DNA from: Alkalimarinus alittae
GTDB taxonomy: Bacteria; Pseudomonadota; Gammaproteobacteria; Pseudomonadales; Oleiphilaceae
DNA: 64,000 nt
NCBI RefSeq assembly: GCF_026016465.1
Contig: NZ_CP100390.1
Span: 124,001-188,000, forward strand
Reading direction: 5' to 3'
Position 1 is the first letter of the stretch; every line of letters begins with the position of its first letter. Below are positions 55,224 through 63,780 of this stretch, piece by piece. The notes under the pieces were generated by a model. That model had not been told where the DNA came from. It worked only from the letters and a program-made list of their open reading frames with translations, and made no database searches. Both the position numbers and the translations under genes were made by a program.

Positions 55224-56534
55224 CTACCAGCATATGCCTTCTAATTCTCCATTGGAGGCGTGCTCCATGAAACCCACTAGATCTATCACTTTCTTGCCTT
55301 GTGGCAGGTTGGTGAGAATAGTTTCAAATAACTCATCTTTGTTACCAAGAATGATAACGTCAGCAGAGTCAATTACATCATGCAAGTCTGCTTTAAGTAA
55401 TGACGAAACATGAGGGATTTTGGCATTGATGTAGTCGGCATTAGCGCCGTGAACCCGTGCATATTCTACGTTTCGGTCATAAATGCTAAGATCAAAACCT
55501 TTACCGATTAACTGCTCCGCTAGTTCAACTAGCGGGCTTTCTCGCAGGTCATCTGTACCCGCTTTAAAGCTAAGACCTAGCATAGCGATTTTACGACCGC
55601 CTGATGCTGTGACCATTCTGACCGCATTTTGAACTTGGCTGGCGTTGCTGTTCATGATTGAGCTAAGTAGCGGATGAGCCACATCAAGCTGTGATGCTCT
55701 ATAGGTTAACGCGCGAACATCCTTAGGTAAGCAAGATCCACCAAAGGCAAATCCTGGCTTCATGTAGTATTTAGAGATGTTGAGTTCTTTATCTTGGCAC
55801 ACGACATCCATGACATCACGACCATCAACACCGACAGCTTTAGCGATGTTACCTATTTCGTTGGCAAAGCTGACTTTAGCCGCGTGCCAAACATTACAGG
55901 TATATTTAATCATTTCTGCTAGTTCAATGGTTCTACGGATAATCGGCGCATCAAGTTCTTTGTAAAGTTCTTCAAGCATATCACCTGACTGCTTATCAAA
56001 CTCACCAATTACGGTCATTGGAGGGAAGTCATAGTCTTGGATGGCGGTACTTTCACGAAGAAATTCAGGGTTCATGGCTAAACCAAAATCTTTACCTGCT
56101 TTCTTGCCAGAATACTCTTCAAGTATAGGCTGAATAACGTTTTTAACGGTGCCCGGTAAAACGGTACTTCTGACGACAACCAAGTGGTATTCGTCTTTAT
56201 CTTTGATGGCACGCCCTAAATCACGGCATACGGCCTCGATATAGTCTAAGTCTAGGTCTCCATTGCGCTTGCTAGGAGTGCCCACGCAAATCATAGACAT
56301 TTCAGTGTTAGATACGGCTTGGTAGAAGTCTGTGGTGCCGCGAATTAACCCTTTAGTAAGGCCTGTGCTTATGAGTTCCTCTAAGCCTGGCTCTACGATA
56401 GGGGACTTTCCCTGATTGATTAAATCAATTTTAACTTGAGCAATATCGACACCCAGAACAGAGTGTCCTCGAGCGGCTAAACAAGCTGTACAAACCGCAC
56501 CTACATATCCTAGACCTAATACACTAACACGCAT
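55224..56534 (-). CDS. algD: GDP-mannose 6-dehydrogenase
   Basis: AlgD makes GDP-mannuronate from GDP-mannose with two NAD+. The 436-residue protein has the NAD-binding start GLGYVGAVCTACLAARGHSV (7-26), the catalytic Cys268 in GFAFGGSCLPKDVRALTYRA (261-280), identical in number to P. aeruginosa AlgD, and the UDP/GDP-binding C-terminal domain. AAAGGAGAT lies eight bases before the ATG. It is the first gene of the operon and the committed step, so the region above it should hold the main control. Confidence 0.96.
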   Translation of the reverse strand: MRVSVLGLGYVGAVCTACLAARGHSVLGVDIAQVKIDLINQGKSPIVEPGLEELISTGLTKGLIRGTTDFYQAVSNTEMSMICVGTPSKRNGDLDLDYIEAVCRDLGRAIKDKDEYHLVVVRSTVLPGTVKNVIQPILEEYSGKKAGKDFGLAMNPEFLRESTAIQDYDFPPMTVIGEFDKQSGDMLEELYKELDAPIIRRTIELAEMIKYTCNVWHAAKVSFANEIGNIAKAVGVDGRDVMDVVCQDKELNISKYYMKPGFAFGGSCLPKDVRALTYRASQLDVAHPLLSSIMNSNASQVQNAVRMVTASGGRKIAMLGLSFKAGTDDLRESPLVELAEQLIGKGFDLSIYDRNVEYARVHGANADYINAKIPHVSSLLKADLHDVIDSADVIILGNKDELFETILTNLPQGKKVIDLVGFMEHASNGELEGICW

Positions 56535-57329
56535 TTTTATCTCCTTTAATACGCTATTACCATCATTGTTATGCTAGTTAGGCAAAAGACTATTTGGAGT
56601 CATCTGTCCTAACGCATGGAACGCCAAGCAGAAATAATCTTTCTGTCTGGTTAATCCAAATCCTTTTTTCAATGCGGGTTTTATTTTTATTGGATCGCTA
56701 TATAGGCAATTTGATTGAACGAATTGCTTTAATTCTTTTGATTGTCTAATTCTGAGCATCGTGGAGGCGAAATAAATGACAGCTACACTCCATGTGCATC
56801 TTAAACCCTTCGAAAGCTGTCGCTTTTCGAATGAGTTAAATCCTTTAATGATATTATTTTTATTAGTTGACTAAATACGCTTTTAGCAGAGGCAAACTAT
56901 ATGCATCTTTTTTGAATTCTCGAACATGTAATTAATAATACCGTTTACATCACATATTGTTTTGAATGTCAGCATCCTGCCTTTTAATGACTACAGTTTA
57001 ATGACAGGTGACACCATAGGTCAAAATATTTTTAATATTAATTTTGTTTGCCTTATAGTTTGATCGTTATATGGATTTAAAACGGTTAATGGAGATAGGT
57101 AAATATGATTCTGACGCCAGAGTAACTTCCTGGCATTCACTCTACGTAAGGCTTGAACTATCATTTTTGTGAAAACACTTTATTTAACGTGGGCTTATAA
57201 TGTACCTATCATTACTAATTGATTGAATTATCTATATTAATTATGTAATCATTGTCGCGCTTTCAATCTGCTGGAGTGTTGATTGACTGTTATTTTTTAC
57301 GTTAATTCTATTTTGCCATGGAGGCTTCA
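56535..57329. promoter_or_regulatory. Long divergent control region of algD and the PD40/FN3 gene
   Basis: About 795 AT-rich bases lie between the algD start and the divergent gene. I searched for the Pseudomonas AlgU-type promoter (GAACTT...TCtgA) and the AlgR site CCGTTCGTC on both strands and saw neither as a good match. Long leaders above algD are also usual in Pseudomonas. A possible 32-residue frame lies at 56776 (listed). Other short frames look like chance. Confidence 0.5.
56776..56874 (+). CDS. Possible small peptide gene in the algD control region
   Basis: ATG at 56776 follows GGAGG by about eight bases and the frame runs 32 codons. The peptide is MTATLHVHLKPFESCRFSNE and then a hydrophobic end with LMILFLLVD. 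It is short and has no known match in my memory, so chance is likely, but the ribosome site is good. It would need a separate promoter. Confidence 0.18.
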   Translation: MTATLHVHLKPFESCRFSNELNPLMILFLLVD

Positions 57330-59789
57330 TTGAGAATTCTGTTTTTAATATTTCTTGGTGCCACGTTATTCTGCTCAATTTTCTCAGTGCAAGCGGCAAA
57401 AGTTTTCATAGATAATGTTGCGGGGGATGCAAGTCAGGAGCACCGAGTTCCCGCTAGTATTTCGGCTGACGGCCAATATATCGTCTATGCGTCAAACTCG
57501 GCTAATTCAATCGATGCCGGCACGCAAAAGGTATCAGATGTTTTTTTAAAGAATATCCGCAGTGGAAATGTAACGTTACTTTCATCTGGCCTTGCGGGTG
57601 CTAAAAGTAATGGAGCAAGCGTTAATCCCGCTATTTCAGCTGACGGCCATTATGTTGCTTTTGCTTCAGTTGCGGGTAATTTGGTATTAGGCGATCAGAA
57701 TAACGCTGTTGATATTTTCCTGTATCAGAGAGCCTCAGGTGAACTCGAAAGATTAGTAGAATTTGCTGATTTCGCTAAAGCCAATTTTGATCATAAACTG
57801 CAGTGGCCAGGTAACATTGATCTTTCGGGAGATGGGCGAATTGTTGTTTTTGATACTGCCCAAGGTCAAAGTGCAGACCTTGGGCTAGGCTCGAACTCAG
57901 ATATGCGGTCACAAATTTTTATCATTGATAGAGATCGCCAGCATATTGAGGTCTTACATATAGAGGGGCATTCTCAAAGCGATTTTAGGCACCCTGCAAT
58001 CTCTGAAGATGGCCGGTACGTGGCATTTGAATTAACGGCGTTCAACAGTGGGATAGGTGAAAGTAGTACACTGACTCGCGTGCTTTTATTTGACCGAGAG
58101 CTAAATAAAGCTATACCGGTAAGCCTTAATACAAAAGGAATTGAAGGTAATGGATCATCGTTTCGACCTAAGATTTCAAAAGCGGGTCGTTATGTATCGT
58201 TCTATTCTGATTCAAGTAATTTAGCGGCATCAGATATGTTAAACCCCAGTAACCCTGATGTTGTAAAGGGTATTTATATACGAGATCTAACGTCAGCTAC
58301 AACCCAGCTGTTGACCTCTGCAAATCGAGATTGGCCTAATGCCGAGGTTAGTCCAGTGTTTGATATGAGCCCCGATGGGCGTTTTATTGCGTTTTCATCA
58401 AAGGCCAGTAATTTAACTGATGATGGCCAACTAATGTGTGAAAAAAGAGGGCTGAGTAGCGGTTGTTTTTGGCAAGGGACCAGTCAAATTTTTCGTTATG
58501 ATCGATTGCTTGATCATATGCAGCTGATATCAACCGATGAGGCGGGATTTCCTCTTGATAAAAGCTCCATAGCCCCATCAATTTCCGCGGATGGGCGTCG
58601 TTTAACATTTACCTCTGTTTTTGAGCCTAATAGTATTTCGAGGCGCCTTTATCTGGCGGAACCGACTTATTTATCAGCTTTAACGTTGCTTTCACCTAGC
58701 TATAATGTATTTGAACCATACCCTACTTATTCGTGGGATGCGTCATCTAGTGCAGTTGCCTACCGAGTGTTAAGTGATGATGGCGCTATCACCCGCTGGC
58801 TTTCAGCTGAAGATTTAGGCTGCGCTACAAGCAGTCGATGTGCTGTTACACCACTAACGGAACTAGATTATGGACTAACCCCCCTTTATGTTCAGGCTGT
58901 GACTGCTCGAGGAGAGTTATCGCCATTAGCTGCCCCTCTATATGTTTATAGACGGCCTGAAACCCCAGTAGCTCAGGCGTTGAGTATTCCTGAAGGGAGT
59001 TTAGCGACCTTAAAGTGGAATAAGGTAGCAGATGCGGTTAGCTATCGCATACTGGTGCTCGATAAGATGACCAGAGAGGTGATTGTTAATGAAGTGGTGG
59101 GCGATGTGGCGGCTCACACGTTACCGTTTAAACTCGCCTCTAGTACGGAGTATTCCTATGCCGTTAGGGTGCAATCGCCAACGGGGGTGTACAGTGATTG
59201 GGCGAGCATTAGCTATCGCCCCGAAGTAGGTATTCCTATGCCGTCTTTACCGTTAGGTAGCACTGATAAGCTGACCCCTACATTTACCTGGAGCCAAGTT
59301 GACACGGCAGCTCAGTACAGGATTATTATTCAGGACATAGATACAGGTGAGATGACTAACAACGTGTTAGGCGGGGAGAGTCGTTATCGACATAACGCTT
59401 TATTTGAGCTCGGTCATCGTTATCGCTGGAAGGTTAGGGCTCAAATGCCTGAAGGGGGTTACAGTCAATGGCAGTATTTTGAAGTAGGTGATAACACAAT
59501 ATTTAGGGGGGAGCACAACGTTACTTTAAGGTGGGCGGCACCCGATAAAAGGCTAGATGGTTCAGCGTTGAATGACTTTGAAATTAGTCACTATGTTATC
59601 GAGTATCAGCGAGGGCAAACAGGAGAAGGGCATCGTATTGAGGTTGGCCCTCAGCGACGGGCGCTAGCTTTAAATAGTCTTACTGAGGGCTATTATCAGT
59701 TTGTCATTAAAGCAGTAGATCAGCAGGGATTGGCTAGCGATTCTTCAAATAGGGTTTCTGTTAATGTCCCCCTGAGCGCTGGCCAATAG
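57330..59789 (+). CDS. Secreted protein with PD40/TolB-like propeller and fibronectin-type domains
   Basis: This protein of about 819 residues starts best at TTG 57330: GGAGG lies five bases ahead of it, while the ATG at 57318 has no site and itself overlaps GGAGG. A signal peptide (to about residue 22, SVQAA) leads to six or more PD40 blades of the type PAISADGHYVAFAS up to about 450. From about 480 come three fibronectin-like beta-sandwich domains with YRVLSDDG, YRILVLDK and YRIIIQDI strands, ending in an FN3 domain (YVIEYQRG). Function unknown. It is divergent from algD, and could act on or hold the matrix; that is inference. Confidence 0.8.
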   Translation: MRILFLIFLGATLFCSIFSVQAAKVFIDNVAGDASQEHRVPASISADGQYIVYASNSANSIDAGTQKVSDVFLKNIRSGNVTLLSSGLAGAKSNGASVNPAISADGHYVAFASVAGNLVLGDQNNAVDIFLYQRASGELERLVEFADFAKANFDHKLQWPGNIDLSGDGRIVVFDTAQGQSADLGLGSNSDMRSQIFIIDRDRQHIEVLHIEGHSQSDFRHPAISEDGRYVAFELTAFNSGIGESSTLTRVLLFDRELNKAIPVSLNTKGIEGNGSSFRPKISKAGRYVSFYSDSSNLAASDMLNPSNPDVVKGIYIRDLTSATTQLLTSANRDWPNAEVSPVFDMSPDGRFIAFSSKASNLTDDGQLMCEKRGLSSGCFWQGTSQIFRYDRLLDHMQLISTDEAGFPLDKSSIAPSISADGRRLTFTSVFEPNSISRRLYLAEPTYLSALTLLSPSYNVFEPYPTYSWDASSSAVAYRVLSDDGAITRWLSAEDLGCATSSRCAVTPLTELDYGLTPLYVQAVTARGELSPLAAPLYVYRRPETPVAQALSIPEGSLATLKWNKVADAVSYRILVLDKMTREVIVNEVVGDVAAHTLPFKLASSTEYSYAVRVQSPTGVYSDWASISYRPEVGIPMPSLPLGSTDKLTPTFTWSQVDTAAQYRIIIQDIDTGEMTNNVLGGESRYRHNALFELGHRYRWKVRAQMPEGGYSQWQYFEVGDNTIFRGEHNVTLRWAAPDKRLDGSALNDFEISHYVIEYQRGQTGEGHRIEVGPQRRALALNSLTEGYYQFVIKAVDQQGLASDSSNRVSVNVPLSAGQ

Positions 59790-59805
59790 CGAATATATCT
59801 TAATG

Positions 59806-60750
59806 TTAAGCCGGGTTATTCACAAAATCCGCTAACATCTCTGCTGATTCTTTAGGTACTTCCATCATAGGCACGTGGCCAATGCCTTGCATGATAATTT
59901 TTGTAGACCCTTTGATGAGTTGTTCAAACGCATCGGCATTTTTAACATTGATAACGCGGTCTTCAGTACCCCAAATAATCAATGTCGGCGTGTTGATTTT
60001 GGCAATTTCTGTTTTGAATAATGCTCTGTCACCACTGCTGATGTCGGTGAAAATTTTGGCGTTTATTTTCTGTTTCTGACTTGCTTTTGCAGCTGCGGCT
60101 TCGGTGATTGGCCAAGGGATGAAAGGTGGTTTTTCCATCGCAAATTTGAGTAAGCGTTCAAAGCTTTCGGTGTCTGACACGATGAGTGGGTTTACGCCTT
60201 CTCTCAAGTGTTTTTCAAGATCACTCTCTACATCATGGATTCCTGCAGGGTCGTACAATGCAACGGTTCTGATCTCGTTGGGGTAGTTTGCGGCATAGAG
60301 TGCTGCGATCGCCCCGCCCATAGAGTTACCTGCAATATTAAATTGGCCAAGGCCGAGTGTCTGAACTATTTGATGAACGAACTCAACTTGATGTTCTAAA
60401 CCATAGTTGAATGTTAGGTCTTGGCTGCTTTCGCCATGGCCAGGAAGATCAATAATCACTACATGGAAGCGGTCGGTGAGCTGAGCAGAAAAGCGTATCC
60501 AGTTTTCTTTTGCCGCGCCAAAGCCATGAATCAGTAACAACGTTTGGTCACCCACACGGCGAGGCCCTTCAAGGTAGGCAATATCGAGACTGTCTACTTG
60601 AATGTGCTTGGCGGTCAGCTGAGCTTGCTTGCGTTCAAACGATATAGCAGCGTCATAAATGTCATACTTATAATGTGAGCCTGCCCAGTACAATGAGCTG
60701 CATAACACCGCAATTAGCAGGATAGCAAAGAGTAGTTTTGACTTGAGCAT
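59806..60750 (-). CDS. Alpha/beta hydrolase, membrane-anchored
   Basis: This 314-residue enzyme has an N-terminal anchor (about 6-22) and an alpha/beta hydrolase fold: oxyanion HGFGA (75-79), nucleophile elbow GNSMGG (Ser143), acid in WGTEDRVI, and histidine in GIGHVPMMEVP. It is likely an esterase or lactone hydrolase, or a monoacylglycerol lipase-like protein. It follows the monooxygenase gene by 40 bases, so the pair is probably one transcript: the monooxygenase would make an ester or lactone and this enzyme would open it. Confidence 0.85.
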   Translation of the reverse strand: MLKSKLLFAILLIAVLCSSLYWAGSHYKYDIYDAAISFERKQAQLTAKHIQVDSLDIAYLEGPRRVGDQTLLLIHGFGAAKENWIRFSAQLTDRFHVVIIDLPGHGESSQDLTFNYGLEHQVEFVHQIVQTLGLGQFNIAGNSMGGAIAALYAANYPNEIRTVALYDPAGIHDVESDLEKHLREGVNPLIVSDTESFERLLKFAMEKPPFIPWPITEAAAAKASQKQKINAKIFTDISSGDRALFKTEIAKINTPTLIIWGTEDRVINVKNADAFEQLIKGSTKIIMQGIGHVPMMEVPKESAEMLADFVNNPA

Positions 60751-60790
60751 AAAATTGAAAGTCCTTTGTTCATGTTAGGTTGTAAATTAG

Positions 60791-62338
60791 TTATGGCACC
60801 TGCGTGGCGATATCGGTGTTAGAAACGTTATTGCCGCTATCAGCGCCTTCCCAGTGATAGTGTTCGGTGATTACACGCCGGGTACGTGCACGGTACTTGA
60901 TGGTCGTGCCGGGCCAGAGTGTAAAATTCTTACCGTCATCTTGGGTGTACCAGCTACTGCAGCCCGAAGACCAAACGGTATCGTTTAATCCGGCTGCTAT
61001 TTCTTGGTTGAACGACTCTAATGCATCTTGATGAAGATTCATATAGCGCGCATTTTTCTTCTTAAGTAGCGTTAAGCTTTCAATAATATAATGCACTTGG
61101 CACTCGATCATAAAAATAACCGAATTATGGCCTAGCGCGGTGTTAGGGCCGACCAACTGAAAGAGGTTTGGAAACCCTGACACGTTGATGCCAAGGTAAG
61201 ACTCCGCGCCTTTTTCCCACTGCTGTAACAGTGTTCGGCCATTAAGGCCGGTGATGGTGAAGTCTTTCATATAGATACGAGGGTCTGTGATAAAACCTGT
61301 GCCTAGGATGATCGCATCAATGGGCCTCTCTTTGCCATCTTGAGTGACGATGCTGTTTTCTTTTACTTCTTTAACGGCATCGGTCACCAGCTCAACGTTG
61401 TCTCGATTAAAGGCAGGGTAGTATTTGTTCGATATCAGCACTCGCTTACAGCCAATGGTGTAATCAGGCGTCATTTTCTCAACCAAGCTGCTGTCGTTTA
61501 AGCTGCTTTTAATGTGCCACTTGGCAAAGTTAGACAAAAATTTTGCAAAGGTCGGGTTATAAATAGGCAGTACTCGTATCTCATTACTGAAATAGAGACG
61601 AGCGCGATGTAGTTTGCGGAAAAGAGGAATGCGCCTAAATAGTTTTTTTCGGAAATTAGAATAGCGACTCTCAAATCGCGGTAATATCCAAGCAGGCGTC
61701 CGCTGAAACACATAAAGCTGCTTAACGTCCGGCGCGATCTCAGGCACATACTGAATGGCACTACCGCCCGTACCGATAGATACCACATTTTTACCTTTAA
61801 GGTCGTAGCTATGATCCCACTGGGCGGAGTGAAAAACCTTGCCTTTGAAGGTGTCTAACCCTCTAATCGACGGAATAGAGGGCACATGAAGAGGCCCCGA
61901 CCCCATGATAAAAGACTTTGCTTTGTAGAGCGTTCCATTGCTGGTGCGAATACTCCACCTTGCGTTAGTCTCATCAAATGTGGCGTCTTTGACTTCACTA
62001 TTAAAGCGGATAGAGGGGCGTAGATTGTATTTTTCGGTGCAGCGAAGAATGTATTCTTGTATTTCTTTCCCTCCGGGATAAGACTTAGTCCAGTCAGGAT
62101 TTGGTTCAAACGAGTAAGAGTAAAGGTGCGATTGCACATCGCAGGCGCAACCGGGGTAGGTATTTTCGCGCCAGGTTCCCCCTACATCGTTAGATTTCTC
62201 TAGCATAATGAAGGAGCTGATACCGGCTTCTTTGAGCTTAATAGCCATACATAGACCCGAAAACCCCGACCCTAGAATGACGATATCGTATTCTTCGCCT
62301 TGAACGTCTAAGGCTTGGTTATGAGCGCCTTCGGCCAT
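60791..62338 (-). CDS. Flavin-containing monooxygenase, Baeyer-Villiger type
   Basis: This 515-residue flavoenzyme has two Rossmann sites, GSGFSG at 23-28 for FAD and GTGGSA at 189-194 for NADPH. Between them lies the Baeyer-Villiger fingerprint F164-x-G166-x3-H170-x3-W174 in FKGKVFHSAQWDH. It would insert oxygen next to a ketone to give an ester or lactone. AAGGAG lies eight bases before the ATG. It is the first gene of a pair with the hydrolase, and divergent from an AraC regulator. Substrate unknown. Confidence 0.9.
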   Translation of the reverse strand: MAEGAHNQALDVQGEEYDIVILGSGFSGLCMAIKLKEAGISSFIMLEKSNDVGGTWRENTYPGCACDVQSHLYSYSFEPNPDWTKSYPGGKEIQEYILRCTEKYNLRPSIRFNSEVKDATFDETNARWSIRTSNGTLYKAKSFIMGSGPLHVPSIPSIRGLDTFKGKVFHSAQWDHSYDLKGKNVVSIGTGGSAIQYVPEIAPDVKQLYVFQRTPAWILPRFESRYSNFRKKLFRRIPLFRKLHRARLYFSNEIRVLPIYNPTFAKFLSNFAKWHIKSSLNDSSLVEKMTPDYTIGCKRVLISNKYYPAFNRDNVELVTDAVKEVKENSIVTQDGKERPIDAIILGTGFITDPRIYMKDFTITGLNGRTLLQQWEKGAESYLGINVSGFPNLFQLVGPNTALGHNSVIFMIECQVHYIIESLTLLKKKNARYMNLHQDALESFNQEIAAGLNDTVWSSGCSSWYTQDDGKNFTLWPGTTIKYRARTRRVITEHYHWEGADSGNNVSNTDIATQVP

Positions 62339-62453
62339 TGTGAATTCTCCTTTTTTATTTTGCGGTTAGATGTCACATTTTAAGCAGTATAGTCGCCTTG
62401 TTACGTTGAAAGATATGCTAAGGTTGAAGCCTAACTTGATAATTTCGGCCATT

Positions 62454-63470
62454 ATGAAAAATAACATGACGACACGCTCAATACTGGGGCTGGCATATAC
62501 GGTCAATAGCCTGAAGTCTCTTGGCTATTTGCCTCAGCCGGTACTTGAACGCCACGGCATAAAGCTCGAAACACTGGACCCTTTTGCTGAAATCGAGCGT
62601 TCGCTAGAGTTACAAATACTCAGTGAGTTATTTGCGCCGGTGGCGTCGCCTCATATTGGTCTCGAAATGGGCATCCGCATTGGCTTAGCGGGCTATGGCC
62701 CTTTCACCATGCTGCTTATGTCGTGCCAAAATGCTTATGAGGCCTGTAGAGCTGGCGTCCGATACCAGAGTGTTGGTTATTCCTACGGTGAAATTCGATT
62801 AGACACCGGTACCGAAGTCACCGCACTGTGTTTACAGCCTGCGGCACTTCCTAACGCCCTTAATCGTATTATTATTGATCGAGATGTATCAGGTACTTAC
62901 CGTTTAATTAAAGATATATTATTGAACATTGAGCAGGAGGTCAGCCTAGCCGAAGTCTGGTTTTCTTACCCCAAACCTGATGACGTAAACCCTTATGAAG
63001 CGATGTTTCAATGTGAGGTTAAGTTCGATCAACCCTACTGTCGTATAGCGATTAAAAATACCGAATTGAGTACGCCATTTCCTAATGCAAACCAGACGGC
63101 GTATGACTATTACCGTGCTCAATGTGATCAGGTGATTGCTAAACGAACAGAATCCATCGAGCATCTTTCTGGCAAAGTCCGAAAGCATCTTGAATTATTT
63201 GCCTATGAACTACCGTCAATCGTCGACGTGGCAGAAGCCTTTGGACTGGCAGAGCGGACTCTAAGACGGCAGTTAAAAAATGAAGAAACGTCTTACCAGA
63301 AAATATTAGACTCTGTACGATTTGATAAAGCCAAACAGTTATTGCAGACGACGAACCTGCCGATTGATGAAGTGGCCAGCCGCCTAGGGTATCAAGAAGC
63401 GGCCAGTTTTAATCATGCCTTTCAGCGTTGGTCAGGAACGACCCCTTCAAAATTCAGAAAGAATACTTGA
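62454..63470 (+). CDS. AraC-family regulator (arabinose-binding-like N-terminal domain), 2
   Basis: This regulator has about 338 residues from ATG 62454: an N-terminal ligand-binding domain of the PF12625 type and a C-terminal AraC HTH pair (AEAFGLAERTLRRQLK, then EVASRLGYQEAASFNHAFQRW). The frame is open from 62370, which would add 28 residues without a good ribosome site and would leave only 31 bases for the divergent promoter. Starts at 62454 or 62466 are preferred. It is divergent from the monooxygenase/hydrolase pair, which it probably controls, and lies upstream of a sulfatase gene. Confidence 0.85.
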   Translation: MKNNMTTRSILGLAYTVNSLKSLGYLPQPVLERHGIKLETLDPFAEIERSLELQILSELFAPVASPHIGLEMGIRIGLAGYGPFTMLLMSCQNAYEACRAGVRYQSVGYSYGEIRLDTGTEVTALCLQPAALPNALNRIIIDRDVSGTYRLIKDILLNIEQEVSLAEVWFSYPKPDDVNPYEAMFQCEVKFDQPYCRIAIKNTELSTPFPNANQTAYDYYRAQCDQVIAKRTESIEHLSGKVRKHLELFAYELPSIVDVAEAFGLAERTLRRQLKNEETSYQKILDSVRFDKAKQLLQTTNLPIDEVASRLGYQEAASFNHAFQRWSGTTPSKFRKNT

Positions 63471-63780
63471 GCCGACGTTGATCTTTTTAGTGCAGAATTA
63501 ATTAAAATGTTAAAGCGATAGTCCCACGTTAAAATGGAATTACCAAATAGTGGTTATTAATTGTTTTGAAAAGATTTTTTTACTAGTTTTAGCTTGAAAA
63601 TTGAACAATGTCGAACTATTCTAATTTGCTTGGAAAGTATAAATACGGGATGTGGTTACCGTAGCGTTGTTGCTTTTCACTCTCTCCCATTCAAGCGAAG
63701 GCAAGGTAATTTAATCGTTAGTGTTTAACTACTTAAGTCAGACTTCGATGGATATGTTGATAACCCTAGGAGGGGTGTAC
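63471..63780. other. Intergenic region before the second sulfatase
   Basis: These 310 AT-rich bases must hold the sulfatase promoter; TTGAAC near 63603 with TAATTT about seventeen bases on is a possible sigma-70 pair. I see no terminator for the AraC gene and no RNA gene. Confidence 0.4.

Noticed and set aside
56535-57317. AlgU (GAACTT...TCtgA) promoter above algD
   Set aside because: I found only partial GAACT matches without a suitable -10 at the correct spacing on the minus strand.
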